59,157 bases of DNA from assembly GCA_903875465.1 (NCBI GenBank), contig CAIQWB010000077.1, positions 1 to 59,157 on the forward strand, read 5' to 3'. This document shows positions 8,263 to 16,383 of this stretch, one piece after another. This DNA is from an uncultured Verrucomicrobia subdivision 3 bacterium. GTDB lineage: Bacteria > Verrucomicrobiota > Verrucomicrobiia > Limisphaerales > UBA11358. The position numbers and the translations under genes were made by a program. Position 1 is the first letter of the stretch. Each line of letters opens with the position of its first letter. A model generated the notes under the pieces. It was not told the DNA's origin and did no database searches. It worked only from the letters and a program-made list of their open reading frames with translations.

Positions 8263-9030
8263 CTATTCAAAGCTGGTGGCTGCGCCACTCTTGGAGGCGA
8301 GCCATTTTTCGAAATCGGCCTGGCTTTGCACTACCACGAACCCACCGGCCATGGAGGCATGCCCACCGCCGCACAACTGCGCGCATTCAATCTGGTATTT
8401 GCCGATCTTATTGGGAGTAAACGTGCAGGGAATGCGCAAGCCGGGAATGGCATCCTGGGTAAGGCGCATGGCCACCAGTTTCAAGTCATGGATGACATCC
8501 TTGGAACTTAAGTAAATGATCACCGGCTTGTTCACAGGAACATGGATTTCGTTAAGAATCTGAACATCATCCTTGCCGTGAGTATCCGTGGGGTCCACCC
8601 CGAACACGTTGTCGGACGTAACGAATTTCATGTCTTGGCGGCCAAAAACACCATCCGGTCCGGAATAGCGGGCGTTCCAAGCATATTGCTGGGCGACCAC
8701 TTGAATCACGGTAGAGTCAGCGGCGGCGGGGAATTTTTCCACGCTTTTGGCCCAGAGCGGAACGGCCAGCACTAATAATAGAATGGCTTCCACGGCAATA
8801 ACCCCATATTCGACATAGTGAGGAACATGGCTGGTGGAACCCTCGTAACTGGCCTGAGGCTGCCGCTTATTGCTAAAACGGTACAGCACGTAACCAAAGT
8901 AAATAATCCAGCCAACGAACAGCACGGCCATTAGCCAATGGACATAAACAATCAGGTTATCCACCCCCTGGCCACTGGAAGCGGCCAACTCGGGCAATCC
9001 CAACATATTTTTGGCAAACCAATCGATCAT
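8263..9030 (-). CDS. coxB: Cytochrome c oxidase subunit II
   Basis: The CuA-bearing subunit (255 residues) that takes electrons from cytochrome c. Two membrane segments (about 25-50 and 73-94) precede a cupredoxin domain. The CuA ligands are complete: His181 (DVIHDL), Cys216, Cys220, His224 and Met227 in CAQLCGGGHASM. There is no fused cytochrome c domain, so this is not a caa3-type subunit. No cleavable signal is apparent. It overlaps the 82-residue gene upstream by four bases. In this locus it comes after subunits I, III and IV, while in many bacteria it comes first. Confidence 0.95.
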   Translation of the reverse strand: MIDWFAKNMLGLPELAASSGQGVDNLIVYVHWLMAVLFVGWIIYFGYVLYRFSNKRQPQASYEGSTSHVPHYVEYGVIAVEAILLLVLAVPLWAKSVEKFPAAADSTVIQVVAQQYAWNARYSGPDGVFGRQDMKFVTSDNVFGVDPTDTHGKDDVQILNEIHVPVNKPVIIYLSSKDVIHDLKLVAMRLTQDAIPGLRIPCTFTPNKIGKYQIECAQLCGGGHASMAGGFVVVQSQADFEKWLASKSGAATSFE

Positions 9031-9275
9031 AATTCTTCCATTCTCTTAACGGCATCCCGGTGGAGGGCGTCACTTTTGCGAACAATGTGCACAAAGCACA
9101 CCAAAAAAACGGTTAATACCGAGAGTACCACGCCCAGAAGGGTGAGGATACCGTAGTTCATGCCTGTGGCGAGCGGTGAATCGGTGCGGCCATAGCAGGC
9201 GGCGCAGGCAAACAAGGGAGTGGGCGCGGCCGCAGCCAGCAGACCCAAAACGAGGGTTTTTCGCGCAATACTCAT
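9027..9275 (-). CDS. Small membrane protein of the oxidase locus, CxxC motif
   Basis: An unrecognised protein of 82 residues. It has an N-terminal signal-like segment (LVLGLLAAAAPTPLFA) followed by CAACYGRTDS, then one strong membrane segment (about 43-66) and a charged C-terminal tail. It overlaps both neighbours by four bases, so it is translationally coupled to subunit II and the 61-residue protein. The CxxC just after the signal could bind copper or heme, or serve in thiol exchange; that is a guess. Its tight packing argues for a real oxidase-linked role. Confidence 0.72.
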   Translation of the reverse strand: MSIARKTLVLGLLAAAAPTPLFACAACYGRTDSPLATGMNYGILTLLGVVLSVLTVFLVCFVHIVRKSDALHRDAVKRMEEL

Positions 9276-9457
9276 AAAAAATCCACGTTTTTCAATTTTT
9301 TAAGAAAATAAACACCGTAAACGATGACCAATACCCCGGAGGCCACCCCCGCGACGCCGAAAATGGCGTGTCCCGCGGTAAAGGCCCAGGTGGCGCACAA
9401 AAAGGCGAGCGCGGTCAGCAACGTGACAAATACGAGATGAAAGCCTTTGAGCGACAT
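9272..9457 (-). CDS. Tiny two-helix membrane protein of the oxidase locus
   Basis: A 61-residue protein made almost wholly of two hydrophobic helices (about 8-28 and 32-51), ending KKLKNVDFL. I do not recognise a family. It lies 22 bp after the subunit IV gene and overlaps the 82-residue gene by ATGA. Size and position suggest an accessory oxidase subunit, as small single- and double-helix subunits are common in heme-copper oxidases. Confidence 0.65.
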   Translation of the reverse strand: MSLKGFHLVFVTLLTALAFLCATWAFTAGHAIFGVAGVASGVLVIVYGVYFLKKLKNVDFL

Positions 9458-9479
9458 AATTTAGGGTTGGGGTTTCGAC

Positions 9480-9791
9480 TCAGTGAGTGGTGCCGACGGG
9501 GAAATCCGCCATGGCCCACAAGGTGAGGCCCAGCAGTCCCGCGAAGAAAAACACGGTGAAGGCCAGCACGGTAAACACCATTTTCTTCTCGGACAACAAG
9601 TGCATCAAGTAACTGGCCACCAAAAAGGCATTAATGACTGCCACGGACAAGATGAAGGTCACCTTTAAAGGCCAGGTGAGTTGGGCAAAGGAAATCCCAA
9701 TCATCATGGCCGTGGTGCAAATAATAACCAACAGGACCACGCTGCACAGACGGATGGTTCCTTTGATATTTACAGAATGGCTTTCGCTCAT
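9480..9791 (-). CDS. Cytochrome c oxidase subunit IV family protein
   Basis: A 103-residue protein with three membrane helices, matching the small bacterial subunit IV (prokaryotic COX4/CyoD-like): SFAQLTWPLKVTFILSVAVI, then SYLMHLLSEKK, then a final helix. It lies seven bases after subunit III, where subunit IV normally stands. Subunit IV is not catalytic and is thought to help assembly or stability. Confidence 0.82.
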   Translation of the reverse strand: MSESHSVNIKGTIRLCSVVLLVIICTTAMMIGISFAQLTWPLKVTFILSVAVINAFLVASYLMHLLSEKKMVFTVLAFTVFFFAGLLGLTLWAMADFPVGTTH

Positions 9792-9798
9792 AATTCAA

Positions 9799-10578
9799 TC
9801 AGGTCAAATATAGGACAGGAAACAGGAAAATCCATACCAAGTCGACAAAGTGCCAGAACAGACCGGAAATTTCGATGCGGTTGGTAAAACGGGCGTGGTC
9901 AGTTTTCCACATGCGACTGCCCGGTCCCCAAAGGAAACCAATGACGACACAACCGCCCAGAATATGGAGGGCATGAAGGCCGGTCATGGTAAAGTAAATG
10001 GCGGTGAAGGTGTTATGGCGCGGGCCGTAGTTCTCCATTTTAAGGATGTTGCTCCGGTCCAGCTTGATTTCGTCGCGCGGAATGCTTTTTTGTGCGCGCA
10101 GATCATACAGCAATTGCTCTTGATCCCCGGGGATAATACGGCCCGAAATGGTGACGGTTTTTTCATCCTGCTCCTCCAAGTGGCCATCGGCAATGCGGCC
10201 GTCCTTCAAATGAATCTCGTAATGAATCCACTTGTCATGATACTCGTACGACTTGATACAGAGGAAGCTCAAGGCGAGCACCAGGGTCAATCCGTGGAAC
10301 AGTTTAAATTGGCGAAAATCATTCACTTTGCAGGCCACCCAGGCCAGCAGCGTGGTGATAGCCGAAAGCGCCAGGATGAGGGTGTTGACCGTGCCGAGGG
10401 TGACACTGAGCCAACCGTGCGGCCAGAAGCCTTCCGGAGAGCCGACCCGGAGGAGCACGTAGGCGGAGAACAAACCGCCGAAGAGCATCACTTCCGAGGC
10501 CAGAAAGAGCCAGATGCCGAGCTTGGCGTTATACAGGCCGGTATCCGGACGAACTTGAGTCGTATAGGGTATTTCCAT
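9799..10578 (-). CDS. Cytochrome c oxidase subunit III with a soluble insertion
   Basis: A 259-residue subunit III. The first helices carry GIWLFLASEVMLFGGLFSAY and the last pair carry LHALHILGG and FWHFVDLVWIFLF, as in the family. Between helices there is an extra polar segment of about 70 residues (about 115-187) rich in charged residues (GRIADGHLEEQDEKTVTISG and beyond). Short bacterial subunit III proteins lack it. The gene lies eight bases after subunit I. Subunit III supports proton uptake and stability of subunit I; the role of the insertion is unknown. Confidence 0.92.
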   Translation of the reverse strand: MEIPYTTQVRPDTGLYNAKLGIWLFLASEVMLFGGLFSAYVLLRVGSPEGFWPHGWLSVTLGTVNTLILALSAITTLLAWVACKVNDFRQFKLFHGLTLVLALSFLCIKSYEYHDKWIHYEIHLKDGRIADGHLEEQDEKTVTISGRIIPGDQEQLLYDLRAQKSIPRDEIKLDRSNILKMENYGPRHNTFTAIYFTMTGLHALHILGGCVVIGFLWGPGSRMWKTDHARFTNRIEISGLFWHFVDLVWIFLFPVLYLT

Positions 10579-10586
10579 GACAAGAT

Positions 10587-12485
10587 TTAATGGGCGTGGG
10601 TGGCGGGTGCCGGAGGACCGCCGGCTTCATTCTGGGGCGTGAAATCTTTGGCGGCGCCGGGCACGCTGTATTCGTAAGGACCACGGGCCACCTGGGGTTC
10701 CACCGTGAAATTCCCGTGCGGCGGCGGCGTGGGGGTCTGCCATTCCAAGGTCGTGGCACCCCAAGGATTGTTGGAGTTCACTTTCTCGCCGTGATAAATA
10801 CTGTAGAACAAATTGATGATAAAGGGAATTTGCGCGATCCCCAGGCCGATGGCCGCCCACAGGATGGTGGTGTTCAAATGCATTACCGAATCCGGCAGGG
10901 TGTCAATGGCCCCCGGCACCCGGGCAGCCGAGTAATTGGCACCCCCATCCGACATCCGGCGCAACATGCCCTTGATGCCCTGCATAAACATGGGCATGAA
11001 CACAATATTCATGAAAACAAAGGAGCACCAGAAATGCACGCGGCCCCAAAACTCATTCATGCGCCGCCCAGTCATTTTGGGGAACCAGTAGTAAACCCCG
11101 GCAAACAAGGCGAAGATGGTGCCCGGCGCCACCACATAATGGAAGTGGGCAATAATGTAGTAGGTGTCGTGCAGGTACAAATCCGCGGCGGCCAGCCCAA
11201 GCGGCAAACCGGTAAGACCACCAATCCCGAACATGGGCAGAAAGCCCAGCACGAAGAGCATGGGGGTATTAATGCGGATGGAACCACCCCAGAGCGAAAT
11301 AAACAGACAGGTCAGAATGATCACCGAGGGAATGGAAATGATCATTGTGGTCGTCTGGAAAAACGTGGCAATGGTCTGGCCCATGCCGGTCATATACATG
11401 TGATGCGCCCAAACGATGAAGGAGAGAAAGCCGACAAACAGGGCGGAGTAGACGAGGGATTTGTACCCCCAGATCGGCTTGCGGGTGTTGTTGGCAATGA
11501 CTTCGCAGACAATCCCCATGGCGGGCAAAATCAAGACATACACTTCCGGATGACCCAGGAACCAGAACAAATGCTGCCAGAGCAACGGACTGCCGCCCCC
11601 GCTAATGTCGGCCAACCGGCCACCGACGGCCAGACCGGTGGGGAGAAAGAAGCTGGTGTGGGCGACGTTATCCATCAACTGCAACAGGCCGGCGGCTTCC
11701 AAGGGCGGAAAGGCCAGGAGGAGAATGAAGGCCGTCACAAATTGGGCCCAGACGAAGAAAGGCAGTCGCATCCAGGTCATTCCAGGGGCGCGGAGCTGGA
11801 TGATGGTGGCGATGAAATTCACGGCCCCCAACAGCGAGGACGTAATGAGCAGCACCATGCCGACCAGCCAGAACGCCTGGCCATTCGTGGGAATGGTCGT
11901 GGCCAGTGGGGAGTAGGAAGTCCAGCCGGCCTGGGCGGCCCCGCCGGGAACGAAAAAGCTCACCAGCATGACCACGCCGCCGAGAAAGAATGCGTGAAAA
12001 CTGGCCATGTTAATCCGGGGAAACGTCATGTCCGGGGCGCCAATCATCAGCGGCACCACGTAATTACCGAAAGCGGCAAAGGCGAGGGGCACCACGCCCA
12101 AAAACACCATGATCGTGCCGTGCATGGCCCCAAAGGAATTGTACAGTTCCGGAGAAATCACCCCTCCGGAGGCCATCTGACCGAGCATTTTTTCCAGCAC
12201 GGGACCAAACAGCGGCACGGCCTTGCCGGGATGCGCGATCTGCCAGCGCATTAACAACATAAGGCCAAAGCCAAAGAGCATGAACAACAGGGACATGAGC
12301 CCGTATTGAATGCCAATCACCTTGTGATCCGTGGAGAAAATATATTTGGTGATGAACCCCGGCTCAGCATGCTCGTGGTGTTCGTCATGGTGATGTTCAT
12401 CGTGCCCGTGGTGCCCATGTTCTTCATGCACCGCAGGGGCCTGCGGTTCGCGAAACGGCGGGAATTGTTGAACGTTTTTTTCCAT
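10587..12485 (-). CDS. ctaD: Cytochrome c oxidase subunit I (heme a/a3-CuB)
   Basis: The catalytic subunit of 632 residues, reducing O2 to water and pumping protons. Recognisable signatures are FGAMHGTIMV (heme ligand), the HPEVYVLILPAMG segment with the cross-linked His/Tyr, the CuB pair in VWAHHMY, and HDTYYIIAHFHYV with both heme ligands. Twelve or more helices are evident. The N-terminus is unusual: residues 20-39 contain eleven histidines with many acidic residues before the first helix, and the protein ends THAH. The gene lies one base after ctaB. Confidence 0.96.
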   Translation of the reverse strand: MEKNVQQFPPFREPQAPAVHEEHGHHGHDEHHHDEHHEHAEPGFITKYIFSTDHKVIGIQYGLMSLLFMLFGFGLMLLMRWQIAHPGKAVPLFGPVLEKMLGQMASGGVISPELYNSFGAMHGTIMVFLGVVPLAFAAFGNYVVPLMIGAPDMTFPRINMASFHAFFLGGVVMLVSFFVPGGAAQAGWTSYSPLATTIPTNGQAFWLVGMVLLITSSLLGAVNFIATIIQLRAPGMTWMRLPFFVWAQFVTAFILLLAFPPLEAAGLLQLMDNVAHTSFFLPTGLAVGGRLADISGGGSPLLWQHLFWFLGHPEVYVLILPAMGIVCEVIANNTRKPIWGYKSLVYSALFVGFLSFIVWAHHMYMTGMGQTIATFFQTTTMIISIPSVIILTCLFISLWGGSIRINTPMLFVLGFLPMFGIGGLTGLPLGLAAADLYLHDTYYIIAHFHYVVAPGTIFALFAGVYYWFPKMTGRRMNEFWGRVHFWCSFVFMNIVFMPMFMQGIKGMLRRMSDGGANYSAARVPGAIDTLPDSVMHLNTTILWAAIGLGIAQIPFIINLFYSIYHGEKVNSNNPWGATTLEWQTPTPPPHGNFTVEPQVARGPYEYSVPGAAKDFTPQNEAGGPPAPATHAH

Positions 12486-12486
12486 A

Positions 12487-13389
12487 TTATTTTACTTTGT
12501 CCAGCACCATGACCACCAGGAGCAGTGGCAGGTAAATGATTGAAGCCAAAAACAACTGCCGGGCGCGGGGAAGGGTCAACTGCCGGGCAAACGCCAGGGA
12601 GCACCAGAAATAATAAACACCGAGCAACAGCGCCCCGGCCAAATAAACGGGACCGGCCATTTTAAAAACATAGGGGAAGACACTGACCGCCAGCAAAGCC
12701 AGCGAATGACTCACGGCTTGCTGGCCGGTCCGCTGACCATCGGCATCTAAGAGGGGCAACATTTTGAAGCCGCCGCGGGCATAATCTTCCCGATACATCC
12801 AGGCAATGGCAAAGAAGTGAGGCAACTGCCAGAAGGCGAGAATGGCAAACAAGGCCCACCCTTCACTGCTCATTTCACCACGGGCGGCGGTCCATCCCAT
12901 CAGGGGGGGAATCGCTCCAGGAATAGCCCCGATGGGGGTGTTCAACCAGGTAACTCGTTTCAAGGGAGTGTAAATGAACAAATAACTCACGAGCGTTACC
13001 GCGCCCAGCACGCTGGTTACGGGGTTTACCAAAAACGCCAGGTAAACGAGGCCGGCCACGGAGCAGATGCCGCCGAAGATCATCACGCTGGCGGGCTGCA
13101 AGCGGCCAGAGGGCAATGGACGGGACATGGTCCGGTGCATTTTGGCATCGTATTCGCGCTCCAGCAACTGGTTCAGTGCGGCGGCACCGGAAGCCACCAG
13201 AGCGGTGCCCGCCAGGACATGAAACATCAGCAAATAATTCATTGGCCCGTGCCAGCCCATGTAAAAACCCACGAGCGTGGTCAGCAGGACCAGCGTCGTC
13301 AAACGGGCCTTGACCAGGTCGGCAAAGACTGCCGACCAGCTTTTGTCCGCAGCGGAGGCTGCGTTCGCGATGTCTGCCGTTGATTTCAT
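12487..13389 (-). CDS. ctaB: Protoheme IX farnesyltransferase (heme O synthase)
   Basis: A 300-residue UbiA-fold membrane enzyme that adds a farnesyl group to protoheme to make heme O, the precursor of heme A. The diagnostic aspartate motif NQLLEREYDAKMHRTMSRPL is present, as are TPLKRVTWLNTPIGAIPGA and YREDYARGGFKML. The gene stands between ctaA and subunit I, with five and one spacer bases, so the heme supply is co-expressed with the enzyme that uses it. Confidence 0.95.
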   Translation of the reverse strand: MKSTADIANAASAADKSWSAVFADLVKARLTTLVLLTTLVGFYMGWHGPMNYLLMFHVLAGTALVASGAAALNQLLEREYDAKMHRTMSRPLPSGRLQPASVMIFGGICSVAGLVYLAFLVNPVTSVLGAVTLVSYLFIYTPLKRVTWLNTPIGAIPGAIPPLMGWTAARGEMSSEGWALFAILAFWQLPHFFAIAWMYREDYARGGFKMLPLLDADGQRTGQQAVSHSLALLAVSVFPYVFKMAGPVYLAGALLLGVYYFWCSLAFARQLTLPRARQLFLASIIYLPLLLVVMVLDKVK

Positions 13390-13394
13390 TTCAC

Positions 13395-14468
13395 TTATTT
13401 ACCACCCAACGCCAAAACTGCCGGGCAATTTAACTCACCAGAATTTGCCCGGTTGCCCGCCAATTTTGGAGTGGCGACTGACCGCCGGAAAGCAATAACG
13501 CACCAGAGCGCGCCTGTCACGAGCGAAAGTGCACCAATCATCACATGCAGGGTGGCAATGTCAGCGGCTTTGTTGCTGTGCAGGGTTTCGATGCCGAGTC
13601 CGATTTGCAGAATGAGCAGGCCATGCCAGGCGGCCGCCATCCGGGCCAGACCATCGCGCCGGCCGAGCTGCCGACGGGCCTGCCAGGCACAAAGGGTCAC
13701 TGCGAGGAAGATGGCGAGCGCCCCCAGGCGGTGGAACATCTGCAAGACAATTTGAAACGCGGTGACGGGGGTTTCGGCCACGACTTCGACGCGCTGTGAA
13801 TTATAACGGGCCATGGCCTCGGGACTGGTATCCGGCCACCATTGACCATAAGCGAGGGGAAAATCACGAATGGCCAGACCGGCGTGCTGATGGCGCATGG
13901 TCGCCCCCAGCATTAATTGCAAGAATATTAAAACCGTCGTGGCCACAAACAGGGAACGCAAGCCGGCGGGCACCGAAACCCAATTTCTTTCGGCGGACAA
14001 CTGCAACCACCAGCGGCTGGTTAACAGCGCCAGGGCGCAGACCAAAATAAAAAACACTTGGGCCACCGTGCCGTGAAACACTCCCAGGTTGTCCATGTGC
14101 CAGCGCACGCGGAGCCCGCCCAGCACGCCCTGCGCAATCACCAACAACACCGCCACCACCCCGAGCTGGCCCATCCAGCGGCGGACATCGCGCAGCCATA
14201 ACCAGACCGCGAGCACCACCGTGAGCAGTCCCACCGCGGAAGCCAGCAAACGATGCGTGTGCTCATAGAACACGCCCCCCACCCATTTGCCGATGGGGAA
14301 CAGAAACATGTTGTAGCCGTAGGTATTAGGCCAGTCGGGCACGGACATGCCCGCCTCATGACTGGTTACCAAACCGCCCAACCCCAGCAGCAAGAAGGTG
14401 GTAATTGCCGTGGCAATGGCAAAATAATGCATCCACGGGTTGTACTTGGCAGGGCAATTTTTGTTCAT
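13395..14468 (-). CDS. ctaA: Heme A synthase (COX15/CtaA family)
   Basis: A 357-residue protein with eight predicted membrane helices that oxidises the C8 methyl group of heme O to give heme A. Family landmarks are GGLVTSHEAGMSVPDWPNTYG, the heme-binding histidines in FYEHTHRLLAS and VLQMFHRLGAL, and the second-half HSNKAADIATLHVMIGA. The start codon at 14468 is only about ten bases beyond a terminator-like hairpin and T-run that end the preceding gene, so expression of ctaA and everything after it may depend on read-through. Confidence 0.92.
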   Translation of the reverse strand: MNKNCPAKYNPWMHYFAIATAITTFLLLGLGGLVTSHEAGMSVPDWPNTYGYNMFLFPIGKWVGGVFYEHTHRLLASAVGLLTVVLAVWLWLRDVRRWMGQLGVVAVLLVIAQGVLGGLRVRWHMDNLGVFHGTVAQVFFILVCALALLTSRWWLQLSAERNWVSVPAGLRSLFVATTVLIFLQLMLGATMRHQHAGLAIRDFPLAYGQWWPDTSPEAMARYNSQRVEVVAETPVTAFQIVLQMFHRLGALAIFLAVTLCAWQARRQLGRRDGLARMAAAWHGLLILQIGLGIETLHSNKAADIATLHVMIGALSLVTGALWCVIAFRRSVATPKLAGNRANSGELNCPAVLALGGK

Positions 14469-14477
14469 GTGATACGC

Positions 14478-14510
14478 AAAAAACTGCTGCGCTTTGGGCG
14501 GCGCAGCAGT
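14478..14510 (-). terminator. Terminator or attenuator between the copper-site gene and ctaA
   Basis: On the minus strand ten paired bases (ACTGCTGCGC with GCGCAGCAGT, loop of eight) are followed at once by six T residues. This is a textbook intrinsic terminator for the gene ending at 14528. It stands only ~10 bases before the ATG of ctaA, so it may act as a dosage control: much transcript for the first gene, less for the oxidase. Confidence 0.75.
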
Positions 14511-14527
14511 ATGCCGGGTTAAATTAA

Positions 14528-15244
14528 TTACTTGGGTTCAAAGGTGAAATTGATGGTAACGCTGGCGTCCTTCACTTCGATGTCCTGGGTTTTCTCACCG
14601 GCTTTGCGGTGATTGGCCACTATGGTGTACTTGCCCGGCGGCACGTTTTTGATCACAAACTTGCCATCGGCACCCGTCTGGGAGTAATACGGGCTGTCCA
14701 CAATGGTCACCCAGGCAAACATCCAGGGGTGCACATCGCATTGGAATTTGAGGAACTTCTCGGGCTTGACGAAGGAATAATTCAAATCGGCACCATTGGG
14801 CATTTGGGCCGCATTAATGGAGGCCTCATTGGCCTTTTCATTTTCCGCCACCGTGGGATTCAAATGCACATTGTGCAGCACCGGATCGGAATTTTTGACG
14901 ATTAACTTCTGGCCAGTCTGGACGGTGAGAATCGTGGGCGTGTAGAGGCAGGCTTTTTGATCCATGACCGCCGGGGCGGCGCTGGCCCCCGTGGAACCAG
15001 TGGTATCCTTGAGGGAAACAATCACATCCCCAAATTCACCATTGGCACCCACCGCATAAAAATGCGTGGTGGGCGCTTTGCCATTATAGGAAGCACCACA
15101 CGTCGGATCATCGAGAATGGGGGTGATGGTTTTTTCCGCGGGCGCGGCACCTTTATAGGTAACGGTGCCAATGATGTCCGCCGCCGAAACCGCAGAGCAG
15201 GCACCGACCATGCCGACAGCCAAAATCGAGAGAATTTTGTTCAT
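14528..15244 (-). CDS. Secreted cupredoxin-like protein at the head of the oxidase locus
   Basis: A 238-residue exported protein (signal to about residue 21, cut near VSAAD). A central beta domain carries a likely type 1 copper site: His124/His127 in NSDPVLHNVHLNP and Cys169-x2-His172-x2-Met175 in QCDVHPWMFAW. A carboxypeptidase-regulatory-like beta domain follows (GKFVIKNVPPGKYTIVANHR). It may carry electrons to the oxidase or hold copper for it; both are inferences. It is the first gene of the oxidase run, but a terminator separates it from ctaA. A CRP-type palindrome lies upstream of its start. Confidence 0.78.
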   Translation of the reverse strand: MNKILSILAVGMVGACSAVSAADIIGTVTYKGAAPAEKTITPILDDPTCGASYNGKAPTTHFYAVGANGEFGDVIVSLKDTTGSTGASAAPAVMDQKACLYTPTILTVQTGQKLIVKNSDPVLHNVHLNPTVAENEKANEASINAAQMPNGADLNYSFVKPEKFLKFQCDVHPWMFAWVTIVDSPYYSQTGADGKFVIKNVPPGKYTIVANHRKAGEKTQDIEVKDASVTINFTFEPK

Positions 15245-15593
15245 AATCCAGTTAAAATTGATAGATTCCTATTTAAACTAGCACCCCCCCCAAGCACGGG
15301 CAAGTACTTTGTGAAAGATTTCACAAAGTCACCAACGGGGGGTGAAAGGTTGGCAAGATCGGGATGGATTTTTGGGTGAAACTGCCAATTCGCCGAACCG
15401 TATTTTGAACAAATGCGGGAGGCAAGCGACTATGACCAGGGAGGGGCATCCGCTTGACGAAAACAGGGAACATAACTCTGGTTCAGCGCGCCCAATGAGC
15501 GAAACCAACCGCGAGGCTCTGGCCTGGATGGAGGAATTCCGCCCTAATTGGAAATTGATAGGCCGGAAGGTGATTTTCCATTAGAATTGGGCC
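15245..15593. other. Divergent intergenic region carrying the oxidase promoter
   Basis: This gap separates the oxidase locus (minus) from the thrE-like pair (plus). It holds the palindrome at 15306-15329, a run of eight C residues at 15284-15291, and AT-rich sequence (GTTTAAATAG on the minus strand) close to the oxidase-locus start that could hold the -10 element. A short plus-strand frame from 15342 has no recognisable product. Confidence 0.5.
15306..15329. promoter_or_regulatory. CRP/FNR-family operator upstream of the oxidase locus
   Basis: Two 11-bp arms, ACTTTGTGAAA and its exact reverse complement, are separated by GA. The core reads TGTGA-N6-TCACA, the consensus of the CRP/FNR superfamily, and the symmetry is perfect. 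The centre lies about 73 bp upstream of the first start codon, which fits an activator site. Which family member binds is not known. Confidence 0.65.
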
Positions 15594-16382
15594 ATGGGTA
15601 ATCGTCAGGCCGTCATGGAAATAGCATCGCTGGAGGAAATCGCCATGCTGGCGATGGAATTTGGCCGCATTCTCATGGAATGCGGGGCCAGCGCGAATAT
15701 TGTGGATGAATATGTTGGCCGCGCCGCCACCGGGCTGGGGGCGGAACGGGTGGATTTGCGCGTGGGTTATGCCTCACTGGCGATCACCGTGGGCGTGGGC
15801 GGGGAAGGCATCACGCGGATGCGCAAGGTGGGGCATCTGGGGGTGAACCAGCGGCTGGGCCAGGCCGTGCGCGGTCTGGTGCGCCGGCTCGAAAATGAAT
15901 CGTTGACTTTAAAGGCGACCCGGGAGGAATTAAGCCGGTTGGTGAAAGAAACACCCCGACATCCGGGCTGGGTGGTGGATCTGGCAGTGGGCCTGGCCTG
16001 CGCTTCCTTCGGTCGCCTGTTGGAGGTGGATTGGGTGGCCTTTCTGCCGGTGTTTGGGGCGGCCGCCCTGGGCCAGTGTGTGCGCCGGCAACTGCTGCAC
16101 CGGCACGTGAATGTTTTCATTGTGGCCACGGTGGTGGCGTTTCTAGCGTCGTTTCTGGCTGGATTGGCCGCCCGTTTGGCGGGGAGTGAAACGGTGGACA
16201 AGGCGATGGTTTCGGCGGTCCTGCTGCTAGTGCCGGGTGTGCCGCTGCTGAATGCGCAATATGACGTGCTCGGGGGTTATCCCACGCTGGGAAATGCCCG
16301 GGCTGTCTGGGTGGCCACCATCCTGGTATTTCTGGCGGTGGGCGTGTGGCTGGGCCAGATTGCCTTGGGGGAGGGCCACTAA
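15594..16382 (+). CDS. Threonine/serine exporter family protein, large part (ThrE N-terminal, DUF1212)
   Basis: A 262-residue protein matching the first half of ThrE. Residues ~8-115 are a cytoplasmic domain with the family pattern FGRILMECGASANIVDEYV and the turn RVDLRVGYASLAITV; then four or five helices follow. In many bacteria the exporter is split in two genes, and the second half follows here after a single spacer base. The substrate (threonine/serine in Corynebacterium) is inferred from the family. The start codon GTG at 15594 or the nearby ATG at 15615 could be used. Confidence 0.82.
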   Translation: MGNRQAVMEIASLEEIAMLAMEFGRILMECGASANIVDEYVGRAATGLGAERVDLRVGYASLAITVGVGGEGITRMRKVGHLGVNQRLGQAVRGLVRRLENESLTLKATREELSRLVKETPRHPGWVVDLAVGLACASFGRLLEVDWVAFLPVFGAAALGQCVRRQLLHRHVNVFIVATVVAFLASFLAGLAARLAGSETVDKAMVSAVLLLVPGVPLLNAQYDVLGGYPTLGNARAVWVATILVFLAVGVWLGQIALGEGH

Positions 16383-16383
16383 C

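Noticed and set aside
10590-12254. A 554-codon plus-strand open frame
   Set aside because: It lies wholly antisense to cytochrome oxidase subunit I. Long antisense frames are common in GC-rich genes and it shows no family pattern.
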